DNA of 64,000 nucleotides from Mucilaginibacter sp. (GCA_028288285.1 JAQBNZ010000156.1:1-64000); one strand, 5' to 3'. Positions 44,455-54,662 are shown, counted from the stretch's first letter. The notes: generated by a model not told the origin, from the letters alone. Made by a program: numbers and translations.

Positions 44455-45332
44455 TTATGCATTTCCCTCCTTTTAAATTTATCCCAAATAATGGGGAACA
44501 GGGTTTTTAGCCATAATTTAGCAAAGGCACTTATATAATCTGCCGGGAAATGTTTTTTTATGTAATAAAGATATTCTTTGTAAGCCAAGCCATTAACACT
44601 GTATAGGTAGCTAATTCTCTTTTTAAGCGAGTGCTTGCCTGATAGCCAGTTAACCCCATGATCATCTTCGCAATAACCATAATAACCGGGTGCAATTAAC
44701 ACGTCAACACCATTCCTGAATGCAGTTAAAGTATAATCAAAGTCGGCCAGGTAGTGGGTATACATATTTGAAAAAAGGCCTATCCTTTCAACCGTAAACT
44801 TATCAACCAAAAGTATATTAGCATTACCTAATTGGCATGGAAGAGTTTCACTATCATGAGGCTTAACAGAATAATAAGCAGCGCGATTTGATTTATACAA
44901 TGAGCTGCCACCATATGATAACTGGTTTGAAACAGGGCTTAATGTTGAACCTATTAAAATAGTTCCGTTGCTTTTGCCCTCCATATAGGTGGCCATTAAT
45001 CTTTCAACACTATCTTCCAGAAGTATTACATCATCGTTAAACAATAAAAACAGATCATAAACCTTTTGAGTGATGGCGTATTTCCAAATAGTAAGCATCC
45101 CTCCTGCCCAAAACAAGCTTCCCGTTCCGTTTATTATATTAACAAAAGGAAATTCTTTTTTTACAGCAGCAGCGGTACCATCAGTTGAACCATCATCAAG
45201 CAAGTATATATCTGCCTGTAATCTTTTAAATCCAAACTGATCAATTAAACTATGTAGAAATGTAAGGGTTTTATATTTTCGGTTATAACAGGTTAACAAA
45301 ACCGCTACGTTGCTTAAAGCCTGATCTTTCAT
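44451..45332 (-). CDS. GT2-family glycosyltransferase
   Basis: About 293 residues from the ATG at 45332; the frame is open to a TTG at 45347. NVAVLLTCYNRKYKTLTFLH, LLDDGSTDGTA and FLLFNDDVILL give the GT-A nucleotide site and the metal-binding Asp pair. The later YLADFDYTLTAFRNG and GYCEDDHG recall rhamnosyltransferase-like GT2 enzymes. It lies directly downstream of the membrane polymerase-like gene. Confidence 0.88.
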   Translation of the reverse strand: MKDQALSNVAVLLTCYNRKYKTLTFLHSLIDQFGFKRLQADIYLLDDGSTDGTAAAVKKEFPFVNIINGTGSLFWAGGMLTIWKYAITQKVYDLFLLFNDDVILLEDSVERLMATYMEGKSNGTILIGSTLSPVSNQLSYGGSSLYKSNRAAYYSVKPHDSETLPCQLGNANILLVDKFTVERIGLFSNMYTHYLADFDYTLTAFRNGVDVLIAPGYYGYCEDDHGVNWLSGKHSLKKRISYLYSVNGLAYKEYLYYIKKHFPADYISAFAKLWLKTLFPIIWDKFKRREMHN

Positions 45333-45347
45333 CCTATTGGTATGCAA

Positions 45348-46604
45348 TTAAATGCCGGCAAGGTTGTCACTTTCTTTTTCTTTATGACCTATAGGGGTTT
45401 GTACTTTCCTTAAAAACAAAAATATTAATACAAACGGAAGGATAAGAATAGGTTCGCCAAAACTTAATGCCAATAGAATAAGTATACAATATACTACGTT
45501 CTCAAATTTAACTACATACGGGCGGCAAAATCTTATATAACGATACATCAGGTAAAAAAATCCTACTATACCAAACTTGGCAAAAAAATCAAATATCCCA
45601 TTAGATATGTTAACTGTATAAGTTTTGTTTAATATATCATTATACTTGTTACTTACGCCCAATATCAATTTATCGCCAAATGAATTTATAATATGCCACA
45701 TGCTTGAGAACCTGTTTAGTGGTATTTGCATACGGTTATGATGATAATACTTCTCTAATACTTTTAAATGATTAAGATCACGCATATCTTCCTTATAGGT
45801 ATCTATTATCTTATCCCCTAAAAATGGAATAAAAACAACTAATGCAATAACTATAGGAATAAGTATTAATAGGTAAATATTAATCTTGGGTACTCTAAAC
45901 CTGTATGCTAAAATTAGCAATACACACAAACCTAAATAATTTGTAGTTGAAAATGTAGTAATATTAGCAATTACAAGTATAATAGTAGTGTTATCAAACT
46001 TAAACCTGTTTAAGAAAAAGTGAAACATTAAGGCTATCACTAAAAAACATCCAAATGCGCCAGGCTCCCAAACAAAGCCCGAATTGCTAAAATCATGAAA
46101 ACCTTTTGTATAGGTAAATAATAAAAAGTTTGTATAGCCGGGAATCATATTACCGGTTGGAAAACTTATAGCCGAAAACACTCTGAACATAGCCTCTGGT
46201 GCTAAGAGCTGTAGTATAAAAAATATAAAAGACAGTACCGCCAAATGGGTTACAACTTTTACAATATACGCTATGGCTTCATCCTTTAGAATTGCACAGA
46301 ATATAAAGCTCAAAAATATGTACTTAACTAAGAATATTATGTCGCTGATTAAATAATCGGTTTCAAGCTCATTAACAACATAGAACCTAAAAAATATGAA
46401 TAAAAGATAAGCGATGGAGAACCAAAGAAGATTTATCATATCACGTTTCTCAAACTGCCTTTTTATAACACCAGCTAAAATCATTAAAAACATAATTATA
46501 AACCAGCCAGGTGTACTTGATGACAAAAAATTGGCATTTGCAGTTAATAATAAAAAAAAGAAAGTGATAAGGTATTGTACGTTTATATCTTTAAAAAACT
46601 TCAT
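45348..46604 (-). CDS. Wzy-like multi-pass membrane protein
   Basis: About 418 residues with 10-12 hydrophobic helices, starting at the ATG at 46604. GFVWEPGAFGCFLVIALMFH in the middle and the periplasmic-loop style NRFSSMWHIINSFGDKLILG are seen in O-antigen/EPS polymerases. It probably polymerises repeat units for the minus-strand block. No catalytic signature exists for this family, so the call rests on topology and context. Confidence 0.72.
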   Translation of the reverse strand: MKFFKDINVQYLITFFFLLLTANANFLSSSTPGWFIIMFLMILAGVIKRQFEKRDMINLLWFSIAYLLFIFFRFYVVNELETDYLISDIIFLVKYIFLSFIFCAILKDEAIAYIVKVVTHLAVLSFIFFILQLLAPEAMFRVFSAISFPTGNMIPGYTNFLLFTYTKGFHDFSNSGFVWEPGAFGCFLVIALMFHFFLNRFKFDNTTIILVIANITTFSTTNYLGLCVLLILAYRFRVPKINIYLLILIPIVIALVVFIPFLGDKIIDTYKEDMRDLNHLKVLEKYYHHNRMQIPLNRFSSMWHIINSFGDKLILGVSNKYNDILNKTYTVNISNGIFDFFAKFGIVGFFYLMYRYIRFCRPYVVKFENVVYCILILLALSFGEPILILPFVLIFLFLRKVQTPIGHKEKESDNLAGI

Positions 46605-46656
46605 CAATTGTATTGCGATTTACTGTACTAAAGTATCAAATATTATAATAATGGCT

Positions 46657-46694
46657 TTCAATAATTAGTAAAATAACTATTACTAATTATTGAA
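46657..46694. other. AT-rich hairpin over an acyltransferase stop codon
   Basis: A perfect 15-bp inverted repeat (46657-46671 and 46680-46694), 8-nt loop, overlapping the stop codon of the gene at 46687. No T-run follows in the transcribed direction. It may be a weak terminator or mRNA-protecting element between two EPS genes. Confidence 0.45.
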
Positions 46695-47349
46695 TACTCG
46701 AGGTAAATGATTCAACGCTCTCGAAAAGCTTATTATTCGCTTTAATTTCTTTCATGCTCCAATTCCACCATTTTATTGCTAAAAGCTTTTCTACTTGCTG
46801 TTCATCAAAACGAGGCTTGATAAACTTTGCAGGTACGCCACCAACAATGGTATAAGGCGCTACATCCTTTGTTACAACTGATCCTGAAGCTACGATAGCT
46901 CCATCGCCAATTTTAATCCCATCCATAATAATAACATTGTTGCCTACCCAAACATCGTTGCCTATCAGCACTACATATTTTTCGTCCGCATCAATAAATA
47001 AGTGCTCTTTAAAGATATCTTTATCTACAAAAGAAAAACCGGCTTGCTTTTTTGTTGAATAGAATGCGGGATGGCTTGATACAAAACCCGTGGAAGGATG
47101 CACACCCAAACCGGTTTCCACACTACTGCCTATTGAACAATATCTCCCGATAATAGCTTTTTTTATAATTGATTTATCGGCTATGTAAGTTCCTAAGCCA
47201 ATTTTTGATGAGGCAACTTCGGTATTATCGCCAATTACATTATATCCTTCAAACACAATGCGGGTATCTAATAATACCTTTTTACCAATCTTTACATTTT
47301 TACTGTAATAAGCCCATTTATAATAATTTCTTTTAAGCCAGGCTTTCAT
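46687..47349 (-). CDS. Hexapeptide-repeat acetyltransferase (CatB/XAT-like)
   Basis: A 220-residue left-handed beta-helix acyltransferase. Hexapeptide turns are seen in [54 protein letters not shown] and [14 protein letters not shown], ending [17 protein letters not shown]. The loop [20 protein letters not shown] carries the probable catalytic His. It would O- or N-acetylate a nucleotide sugar or repeat unit with acetyl-CoA. It is the first gene of its minus-strand run, divergent from the plus-strand nuclease-fold gene. Confidence 0.88.
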   Translation of the reverse strand: MKAWLKRNYYKWAYYSKNVKIGKKVLLDTRIVFEGYNVIGDNTEVASSKIGLGTYIADKSIIKKAIIGRYCSIGSSVETGLGVHPSTGFVSSHPAFYSTKKQAGFSFVDKDIFKEHLFIDADEKYVVLIGNDVWVGNNVIIMDGIKIGDGAIVASGSVVTKDVAPYTIVGGVPAKFIKPRFDEQQVEKLLAIKWWNWSMKEIKANNKLFESVESFTSSIQ

Positions 47350-47543
47350 TTAAATAGTATTATTGAGCTATAAAGATAATTAACTAAGCTAAAAAACCTA
47401 TGGAAAAGGTTATAAAGCCGGTGCAAATCGGTAGTAATTTAATTGCTGACAAAGAATTGAATTATTATACTCAATAAATAATACTAAACATTTACTTTTA
47501 AGGAATTTTGTTTACAACCTTACACAACGTGGTACTATAATCT

Positions 47544-48647
47544 ATGAGAACTAAAAAGAAATTAAATCATAAACTTCCGGTTGTTGACAAAGTTGTATTG
47601 ATAATAAATATTTTTGCGGTATTAGCGCTATTGTTGAGTTACCTGGCTCCAAGTACCGATCCAAGGGATTTTTGGATAATAGCTGTTTTTGGTTTAGCGT
47701 ATCAAGTAATATTACTGGTAAACATTTTATTCGTATTGTATTGGACGATTCGTTTAAAATGGTTTGTTTTTATTTCTACAATTTGCATTGTAATTGGCTT
47801 TAATGCAATTATTGCAAATTTTGGGTTTCATAAAATGACACAAAAAGAAATAAAAGAATCACCGGAAGACATTAGAATTATGCTTTATAACGTCCGTCAA
47901 TTTATCGGATTAGGAATTAAAGAAAACGAACCTGACCAGAGAGATATTTTGAAATTAATTAATGATAAACAACCCGATATAGTAAGTTTAATTGAATACA
48001 CATCAAAACCATCTGATAGAGGAAGCATTTCAGATTCCCTAAAAAAATTATTAAACACTAAATATGCTTTTTCTCAGCTTCATAAAAATAAAAATGGCGA
48101 TTCTACAGGAATTGCAATTTTCAGTAAATACCCAATTATTAATTCGGGTTCGATACCCGAAACTCGCTTTCTCAAAGTTGAAAATGTATTTGTTGATGTT
48201 AAACATAACAACAAAATTTTTAGAGTGTATAGTATTCATTTACTTGGCGTACACTTTAAAAAAGAAAAAACTAGTGTAAGCCATGGAAAAGTACATTTAA
48301 ACGAATCCACACTTGTATTGGACAAATTAAAGATTGCTTTTATTAAAAGAAGTTATCAGACAGCTATAATAAAAAGGCATCTTAACAACTGCAAATATCC
48401 ATACGTAATATTAGGCGACCTTGACGATACACCGTTGTCTTTTACGGTAAATGAATTAACTTATGGATTAAAAAATGCTTTTATTGAAAGAGGAACTGGC
48501 TTTGTAACAACCTATTATAACAAGTTTCCCAAACTCCAGATAGATTACATCTTAACCAGTCCGGAATTTGATGTACTTAATTACCAGGCGCTTGATAAAA
48601 AGATATCAGATCACAAACCAATTATATCTGACGTGAAGCTTAATTAG
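47544..48647 (+). CDS. Membrane-anchored endonuclease/exonuclease/phosphatase-fold protein
   Basis: A 367-residue protein with three N-terminal membrane helices (about 18-38, 45-68, 74-95) and a C-terminal EEP domain. Motifs are LYNVRQF, SLIEYT, VYSIHLLG, ILGDLDDTPLSF, LQIDYILTS and SDHKPI. The usual GDxND core reads GDLDD here, so one Asn is Asp. The fold cleaves phosphodiesters in nucleic acids, lipids or sugar phosphates. It is the only long plus-strand gene in this block and is AT-rich, so it may be an insertion. The substrate is unknown. Confidence 0.82.
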   Translation: MRTKKKLNHKLPVVDKVVLIINIFAVLALLLSYLAPSTDPRDFWIIAVFGLAYQVILLVNILFVLYWTIRLKWFVFISTICIVIGFNAIIANFGFHKMTQKEIKESPEDIRIMLYNVRQFIGLGIKENEPDQRDILKLINDKQPDIVSLIEYTSKPSDRGSISDSLKKLLNTKYAFSQLHKNKNGDSTGIAIFSKYPIINSGSIPETRFLKVENVFVDVKHNNKIFRVYSIHLLGVHFKKEKTSVSHGKVHLNESTLVLDKLKIAFIKRSYQTAIIKRHLNNCKYPYVILGDLDDTPLSFTVNELTYGLKNAFIERGTGFVTTYYNKFPKLQIDYILTSPEFDVLNYQALDKKISDHKPIISDVKLN

Positions 48648-48660
48648 CACAAAGGTTTGA

Positions 48661-49914
48661 TCAACTTAAAAAATTACCTACAAAATCGTCCATAACCGTA
48701 TCAACGTTTAAATATTTTGTAGCGTAATTACGGGCATTAATTCTCTTTTGTTCAAGGCTATCATCAAGTTTAATGCCTAATATAAGTTCAGTAAGCAACT
48801 TATGCTTACCCGGTTCAACTATGTAGCCAAAATCTTGTTCAATAACCATATCATAAAGTGATGTACCCTTTGATGCGGTTATGATGCTGGCACCCCCAAC
48901 AGCTAAAATGGTTGTTAGTTTAGAAGGCATAACCAAGTCACCGGCATTCGCTTTTTGCAATACCAAATGCAAATCGGCCATATTAAGAAACTCATTAAAT
49001 ATCTCCTTTACCTGTACAGATAAAAAACTAATATTACTTAACTTTTTCCTTTTAGCCTGCTCAATAATCAATTCGTTATATGGCCCTGATGAGCAAATAA
49101 CAAACTTAATATGCTTATGATTTTGTTGTTGTAATTGTTCGGCAGTAACTAAAATTCCCTCGAGCCCTTGTTTTACTCCAACAGCGCCAGAGTACAACAA
49201 AACAATATCATTAGAATGGAAACCCCATTTATCTTTAAGCAAATGCCTGTCTGGAATGGGGAAATAATCACCTGTATCAACCCAGTTAGGAAAAAACACA
49301 ATATCGCGGTTAACTTTCGATTTGATTTTTTTTATCATACCTTCAGATATGCTGCTTACATAATCGGCACCAAATAATATATTATACTCTACCTTAAATA
49401 AACCTGCTAATATCCTTTTTCTTGAAAAAAATTTAAGATCACGCGCGGCCTCTATCTGCATATCCTGAATATGATAAAGTAGTTTACCGCCCTTTAGCTT
49501 TCTGAATATTAATCCCAGGTAAGCCAGGTGAAATGGAGGAGCAACAGTGATAATAAGATCATATTTCTTTTTTGAAATTATCAGCTTAAATATCATTAAG
49601 AATTTTGAAAGCCAGTAAGAAAAATCTTGTACGGCCCTTTGTTTACCTGTAGGGTCTTTAGGGATGTATGATGGGCAACGATATATAGTTAGATCAGGCT
49701 TACCTTCTCCAACATACATCAGCTCCTTTTTATACCACAAGTTATTATATGGTGCCTGTACTTTCCAATAGGGGTAATATGGAAAAGTTGTAATTACAGT
49801 ACAATCATAACCATGATTCGCAAGCCAGAGCAGCATTTCTCCATTATATTTTCCAATGCCAATAGGTTCAGGTGAAAAATTGTGACTTATTAACAGAATT
49901 TTCTTCTTGTTCAT
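48661..49914 (-). CDS. WcaI-like GT4 glycosyltransferase
   Basis: A 417-residue GT-B protein like colanic acid WcaI. Diagnostic stretches are LLISHNFSPEPIGIGKYNGE, TFPYYPYWKVQAPY, RCPSYIPKDPTGKQRAVQDF, PPFHLAYLGLIFRKLKGGKL and YHIQDMQIEAARDL. WcaI is thought to add fucose in colanic acid, which fits the Gmd/Fcl genes here, but the transfer of function is inference. It ends 13 bp from the end of the convergent nuclease-fold gene. Confidence 0.88.
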   Translation of the reverse strand: MNKKKILLISHNFSPEPIGIGKYNGEMLLWLANHGYDCTVITTFPYYPYWKVQAPYNNLWYKKELMYVGEGKPDLTIYRCPSYIPKDPTGKQRAVQDFSYWLSKFLMIFKLIISKKKYDLIITVAPPFHLAYLGLIFRKLKGGKLLYHIQDMQIEAARDLKFFSRKRILAGLFKVEYNILFGADYVSSISEGMIKKIKSKVNRDIVFFPNWVDTGDYFPIPDRHLLKDKWGFHSNDIVLLYSGAVGVKQGLEGILVTAEQLQQQNHKHIKFVICSSGPYNELIIEQAKRKKLSNISFLSVQVKEIFNEFLNMADLHLVLQKANAGDLVMPSKLTTILAVGGASIITASKGTSLYDMVIEQDFGYIVEPGKHKLLTELILGIKLDDSLEQKRINARNYATKYLNVDTVMDDFVGNFLS

Positions 49915-50076
49915 TTATTAATTAGGGGCTTCGGCTGATAACTGCATAGTCATTGAGAAAAGTAGAAGGAATAAAACTTTAACATAAAAAAATGCGAATC
50001 AACGTTTTATTTAAACTACTTTTTTAAAATAGCTATTATTCTGCTAAAATAACAAATTAATTCTTGCTATACGGCT

Positions 50077-50949
50077 TCAGTGCTTCTTATCTGTAACGGA
50101 GCTTATAAATATATCGGTTTGTTTGTTTTTTATATTATCAGATAAAATTTCCTTAGTTTTAAGTACTATAAAATATTCATATATCGATTGCATTATGGCA
50201 TAAGTTATACCTGCGGTACCATCAATAAAAGCCCCTCGTATAAACATCATATAAAACCACTTAATTATTGGCCTGCCCGGCAGTTTATAAAAAAGCCCTT
50301 TTTGGTGATAGCGTTTTTCGCTAAAATCTTTGCTAAAAAGTGCCTTTTTTATTGAAAACTCTTTCCCGATTCCTATTTCATCAATACGCATTGCCGCTTC
50401 CATATCAGCATAATTTAAATGGCGGTTAAACCAAAATTTAAACCCTTTGCTAAAAGGATAATGATCTAAATAACCATCTGCCCGCCCAACCGAACCTTGT
50501 GGTAATGAAACCGGGTTCACCAACCGTTTATAATGCATTTTTCCGGGCCTGAATAACCGGATATAAAATGGTGAGATTTGTGCATGTTTTAACCAAACAC
50601 CGTTCCATGCAAAATCCCGGCGTCTAATTTCATAAGCTACGTGTTCGCTTTTTTGCAAATTCAACAGTTGTAACGAAATATATAAGCTTTCTGATACCCG
50701 TTCATCAGCATCAATATATAATACCCAGGGATACTTAAAATTAATATTCTTTAATCCCCAATTTTGATGTGCCGACCAATTATCAAATTTTCGCTGTGTG
50801 ATTTTTGCACCAGCGCTGGTTGCTAATTCAACTGTTTTGTCATCACTAAAAGAATCATAAACATGTATATCATCGCACCACTTTACTGATGCAAGACATC
50901 CCGGCAAGTCTTGCTCTTCGTTTTTGGTGAGTATTAAAACAGATATCAT
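50077..50949 (-). CDS. GT2-family glycosyltransferase (WaaE/KdtX-like)
   Basis: About 290 residues. ISVLILTKNEEQDLPGCLAS, VYDSFSDDKTVELA and LYIDADERVSESL are the motifs of the WaaE/KdtX-type GT2 group, which adds hexoses to lipopolysaccharide core or EPS. RDFAWNGVWLKHAQISPFYI and KMHYKRLVNP are also typical. A membrane-associated C-terminal part follows. The first ATG (50949) was taken over a TTG at 50952. Confidence 0.88.
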   Translation of the reverse strand: MISVLILTKNEEQDLPGCLASVKWCDDIHVYDSFSDDKTVELATSAGAKITQRKFDNWSAHQNWGLKNINFKYPWVLYIDADERVSESLYISLQLLNLQKSEHVAYEIRRRDFAWNGVWLKHAQISPFYIRLFRPGKMHYKRLVNPVSLPQGSVGRADGYLDHYPFSKGFKFWFNRHLNYADMEAAMRIDEIGIGKEFSIKKALFSKDFSEKRYHQKGLFYKLPGRPIIKWFYMMFIRGAFIDGTAGITYAIMQSIYEYFIVLKTKEILSDNIKNKQTDIFISSVTDKKH

Positions 50950-50965
50950 CAAAATAGTACAAAAA

Positions 50966-51508
50966 TTAATTTATAACCCGTGCTTTAAGGGGTTTACATG
51001 GGTGACCCGAGCACACCATCCATTCCGGCATATCATTTACAACTACTGATCTTGCACCAATTACGCAACCGTTTGCAATGGTTACACCCGGGTGTATAAA
51101 TGCCTCAGCTGCTACCCATACATTAGCACCAATATAAATTGGCTTTGTAACTAAAGGCATGCCTGCATCTGTATAATCATGGGTGCCTGTACATATATTT
51201 ACGCCTTGTGATATCACAGCCCTTTGGCCAATGGTTATTTTCCCTTGCGAGTAGAGTATTGCGCCGCTGCCTACACCGCATTCATCATGCAATTCTAAAT
51301 TCCATGGCGCCCATATCCTTACGCCAGGATAAACATGTACTCCATTACCTATTTTTGCGCCAAAACAACGCAAAATAAAAGAGCGCCAGCCATGCAATGA
51401 TTTGGGTGAATATCTAAAAAACAGGAGATACACCAAACTCCATATAACTCTTGCAATACGGTTATTGATTGAAAAAGATGGACCGGTTAATGTATCTTGA
51501 TTAACCAT
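50966..51508 (-). CDS. WcaF-like acetyltransferase
   Basis: A 180-residue left-handed beta-helix protein of the colanic-acid WcaF group. LHGWRSFILRCFGAKIGNGV, VRIWAPWNLELHDECGVGSG, TGTHDYTDAGMPLVTKPI and ANVWVAAEAFIHPGVTIANG are typical, with a probable catalytic His in GTHDY. It should acetylate a sugar of the repeat unit from acetyl-CoA. It lies 16 bp before the WaaE-like GT2 gene. Confidence 0.9.
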   Translation of the reverse strand: MVNQDTLTGPSFSINNRIARVIWSLVYLLFFRYSPKSLHGWRSFILRCFGAKIGNGVHVYPGVRIWAPWNLELHDECGVGSGAILYSQGKITIGQRAVISQGVNICTGTHDYTDAGMPLVTKPIYIGANVWVAAEAFIHPGVTIANGCVIGARSVVVNDMPEWMVCSGHPCKPLKARVIN

Positions 51509-51601
51509 GGTATGAATTACCGTTTAAACACAACATAATACTTAGTACAATACTAATAATTATATCGTATGTTTTTAACCGTCCTGCTCGCATATATAAA
51601 T

Positions 51602-52810
51602 TTATATACTTATTGAATTAATAAAGGCAATTGATGCTGGCCCTATATGGAAATTATTTTGATAGGTCTCAAGCGCACGTTTACCCATTTCATTTTGCTT
51701 ACCTGCAGATAAACTTACCCACTCATTTAGCATATTTTGGGTTCCTTCAAGAGTATCGGCAGCAACAATTGCACCACCGCCGGCTTCTATCTCCTTCCAT
51801 ATATTTATTTGGTGCGATATAAGTACCGGTTTTTTACATGCCATTGCCTCAACTACAGCAATGCCAAAATTTTCCTGGTGACTTGGCAATACAAAAGCTT
51901 CGCAGCCATAAAGCCCTCCCCATTTACAGTCGCCGGTAAGCATGCCGGTAAAAAAAATACTATTTTTTAACGTGGGATACGACGCTAACAGCCTAACCAT
52001 TTTTGCTCCGTATAAACTATTTAAACCTGGACCCGCTATAACCAGCTTTGGGTATTCTCTTTTTTCGGCCAATGCTTTATTAACAGTGTTGGCATATGCT
52101 TTTATTAACAGGTCAACACCTTTTTTTTTATGTATACGGCTTAAAAATAATAAGTAGGGCTTATCTTTTACTTCCGGACATTGCGCTAAAAATTCCCCTC
52201 TCATTCCCTCAGAATATACGGGTGGAGGGGTGATACCATAGCCAACATTGACCTCTTTTTTAGGATGATACGGGTGAAATGACTTGCGGGCCAGCATAAG
52301 CTCGGTTGCGCAGGTAAACAATATGCCGTCAGCCCCGTTTACAACCTTGTTCTCTATAAGTTTCCAGTAAAACCAGTTACGTATCGCTTTTATCCTTCTA
52401 TTGGATGCGTTTTGGAAATATGGATCAAGCATGCCATGGGGCATTATAAAAACTTTGGGTACACGTATTTCAGGGTTGCGCTTAGCCTGCTTTTTAATAG
52501 TTTGAATTGCACTCCAGCCTGCGTAACTTGGATAAATCCATAATCCGTTTATAACAACTACATCAAACCTGCCAAGGTTAGCAAGCAGCCACGGTCTTAA
52601 ACGGGGCGCATAATGCCATGTACCAATTGCCGGCCCCAAAGCATGTATTATAAAATCATCTGATCCTAAAAAAGGAGTTTCCGGGTCATCCAGACTAACA
52701 ACTTCACGGTTTATGCCATAACGCACAATTTCGGGATTACTATTACGTATCCCCTGGCAGGGCCCACCGCTAATGGGGTTCATGGTGGCAATAATGTGCA
52801 ATAGTTTCAT
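51602..52810 (-). CDS. GT4-family glycosyltransferase
   Basis: A 402-residue GT-B protein. HIIATMNPISGGPCQGIRN is the N-terminal Gly-rich loop; LFLSRIHKKKGVDLLIKAYA and HQENFGIAVVEAMACKKPVL supply the GT4 C-terminal motifs. Similar proteins sit beside WcaF-type acetyltransferases in Bacteroidota EPS clusters. It precedes the WcaF-like gene by 93 bp. Confidence 0.9.
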   Translation of the reverse strand: MKLLHIIATMNPISGGPCQGIRNSNPEIVRYGINREVVSLDDPETPFLGSDDFIIHALGPAIGTWHYAPRLRPWLLANLGRFDVVVINGLWIYPSYAGWSAIQTIKKQAKRNPEIRVPKVFIMPHGMLDPYFQNASNRRIKAIRNWFYWKLIENKVVNGADGILFTCATELMLARKSFHPYHPKKEVNVGYGITPPPVYSEGMRGEFLAQCPEVKDKPYLLFLSRIHKKKGVDLLIKAYANTVNKALAEKREYPKLVIAGPGLNSLYGAKMVRLLASYPTLKNSIFFTGMLTGDCKWGGLYGCEAFVLPSHQENFGIAVVEAMACKKPVLISHQINIWKEIEAGGGAIVAADTLEGTQNMLNEWVSLSAGKQNEMGKRALETYQNNFHIGPASIAFINSISI

Positions 52811-52830
52811 TGTTTACCTCCTATTAAATA

Positions 52831-53493
52831 TTAGTAAACAAACCCGTTTGCACGTGTAAAATATTTGGCGTCGGCGGGTATTTGCTGTAGCGCTTTTGCG
52901 GGCACACCACCATACATCATCCACTTATCAGTAAATTTTTTATTAAGTAATGATTTAGCTCCCAATACCGAGCAGGATGGAAGTTCGGCCCCACCCAGCA
53001 TAACTACATTGGTGCCCACAAAAGTATACTCACCAATAACAATTTTATCACTGTGCTGCCTGTTCTCTATCACATCTATTGAATGAGTAAGAAATTGCGA
53101 CTGGTAGCCGGCAATTGTTGTAAAACGACCTATTTCAATAACATTAGTGCAATCAAAATGATGGTTTTTTGTGACAGCAGAATTATCGCCCATAATAAAT
53201 AACGACCGCCTTAGTGTTTGATGACCAAAATGCGGGGAGTTTGTGTTGGATGGGAAACCTGTTATCCAGTTGCCACGAGCTATTGAAGCTTTGGTGCCCA
53301 TTTCAATTTGGTCAAGGTGTATGGCTATATTAAAGTGGCCTATCTTTGCGCCCTCCTTCATGATTAATTTGCCAGGGTATATCCATGATAAGCCTATTCT
53401 GGCTGTGGGGTGAATAACATATCCAAACCAATGTTGCAGAGCAACGCGCCTTAATGACCACGGAAGTATAAAAGCAAGTATTTTTAAAAACAT
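52831..53493 (-). CDS. Hexapeptide-repeat acyltransferase
   Basis: A 220-residue left-handed beta-helix protein. It starts with an amphipathic helix (MFLKILAFILPWSLRRVALQ), then imperfect hexapeptide turns (YVIHPTARIGLSWIYPGKLI, IEMGTKASIARGNWITG, IVIGEYTFVGTNVVMLGG) and the closing MMYGGVPAKALQQIP. THSIDV may hold the catalytic His. The helix suggests membrane association. Probable acetyl donor is acetyl-CoA; the acceptor is unknown. 20 bp upstream of the GT4 gene. Confidence 0.82.
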   Translation of the reverse strand: MFLKILAFILPWSLRRVALQHWFGYVIHPTARIGLSWIYPGKLIMKEGAKIGHFNIAIHLDQIEMGTKASIARGNWITGFPSNTNSPHFGHQTLRRSLFIMGDNSAVTKNHHFDCTNVIEIGRFTTIAGYQSQFLTHSIDVIENRQHSDKIVIGEYTFVGTNVVMLGGAELPSCSVLGAKSLLNKKFTDKWMMYGGVPAKALQQIPADAKYFTRANGFVY

Positions 53494-53511
53494 ACTATAG
53501 TAAATATAAAC

Positions 53512-54615
53512 TTAATAGCTGTATTTGGCTTCTGTATTATTTAAAGTTTCTGTTACAGCATTAAGCACTTCATCTACCGTGATAGATAATATGCATTTTT
53601 TTTGCTGCACTATACACTCCTCCAAACCACAACCTGCACAATCAGTTTTATGGTATATAATTTTGTTGAAATTATCTCTCGGATACCATTGCCCTGGAAA
53701 ATTCCTGGCCGAGTAAATAGCAACAATAGGTACCCCTACTGCCGCTGCCAGATGCATTGGCCCGCTATCGTGCCCAATAAATATACGCGCTTTTTGCAAA
53801 ACCGCGCCTGATACCCTTGGCGAAGTTTTGCCGCATAAATTAATACCTGTGCCTCCCCAGGCTTCAATACATTTATAAGAACGGCCAGCCTCCTCCGGCG
53901 AACCCACCATTACTAATTGCCAATCGGGATATTGTAATTTTAAATCCTTAAAAAACCTACTCCAATTATCCTGTTCCCAATCGTTTGATTGCCTTTTGGT
54001 ACCTACACTGGCGGCTATAATTGGTTTGCCGGAAAGGCATTTTTGTAAAGCGGCACTTGCTAACAAGTTCTCCTCGTCATTAAAATGCATATCCCAGTAA
54101 AAATCACTTCCAAGATCAATTGGCCCTAAAGTTTCCAATCTGCGGGTAAGGCGTGCGGCTTCCCATTCAAAATCACCGGTTTTAAGGTCAACTGCTAATT
54201 CATAATCAGCCCTTACAGTTGGGAACCCTATCAGTTTTGATATACCTGCCGACCGGAAAAACAAATTATCCCTCAACACCGCCAGTTTTGTTAAGCGTAA
54301 GTCTTTTAAAATTCTTGTAGTGGAAAGGTTAATAACAATATCTATTTTTTGTTGTCTTATCTCTTTCCAAACCGCATATAAAACTCGCGGGCTCCTGGTG
54401 CCTGATGGATAATTTATAACCCTGTCAAAATAATAATCGCTGCTCAATACACTTTCTAATGCAGGCGCCTTGGATGTAATAGGGCGGTTGGTGAGCAATG
54501 TAATATCGGCATCAGGGTATATTTCACGTACCTTATTAAAAACGGGTAAAGCAACAATAGTATCACCAAGGCTGCCTATCCTGTAAAGTAAAATCCGTTT
54601 ACGGTGTACATCCAT
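53512..54615 (-). CDS. GT9-family (heptosyltransferase-like) glycosyltransferase
   Basis: A 367-residue protein. It starts MDVHRKRILLYRIGSLGDTI, the GT9 N-terminus, with VFNKVREIYPDADITLLTNR. The C-terminal half has PIIAASVGTKRQSNDWEQDN, MVGSPEEAG, and IGHDSGPMHLAAAVGVPIVA followed by IYSARNFPGQWYP. GT9 enzymes add heptose or other sugars to lipid-linked or lipid-A core acceptors. Cys residues near the end (CAGCGLEEC) could bind metal. 18 bp before the acyltransferase gene. Confidence 0.9.
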   Translation of the reverse strand: MDVHRKRILLYRIGSLGDTIVALPVFNKVREIYPDADITLLTNRPITSKAPALESVLSSDYYFDRVINYPSGTRSPRVLYAVWKEIRQQKIDIVINLSTTRILKDLRLTKLAVLRDNLFFRSAGISKLIGFPTVRADYELAVDLKTGDFEWEAARLTRRLETLGPIDLGSDFYWDMHFNDEENLLASAALQKCLSGKPIIAASVGTKRQSNDWEQDNWSRFFKDLKLQYPDWQLVMVGSPEEAGRSYKCIEAWGGTGINLCGKTSPRVSGAVLQKARIFIGHDSGPMHLAAAVGVPIVAIYSARNFPGQWYPRDNFNKIIYHKTDCAGCGLEECIVQQKKCILSITVDEVLNAVTETLNNTEAKYSY

Positions 54616-54662
54616 ACTACGGTAATTTAAAAGCTAATTTAACCTTTGCCGGATATGTTATG

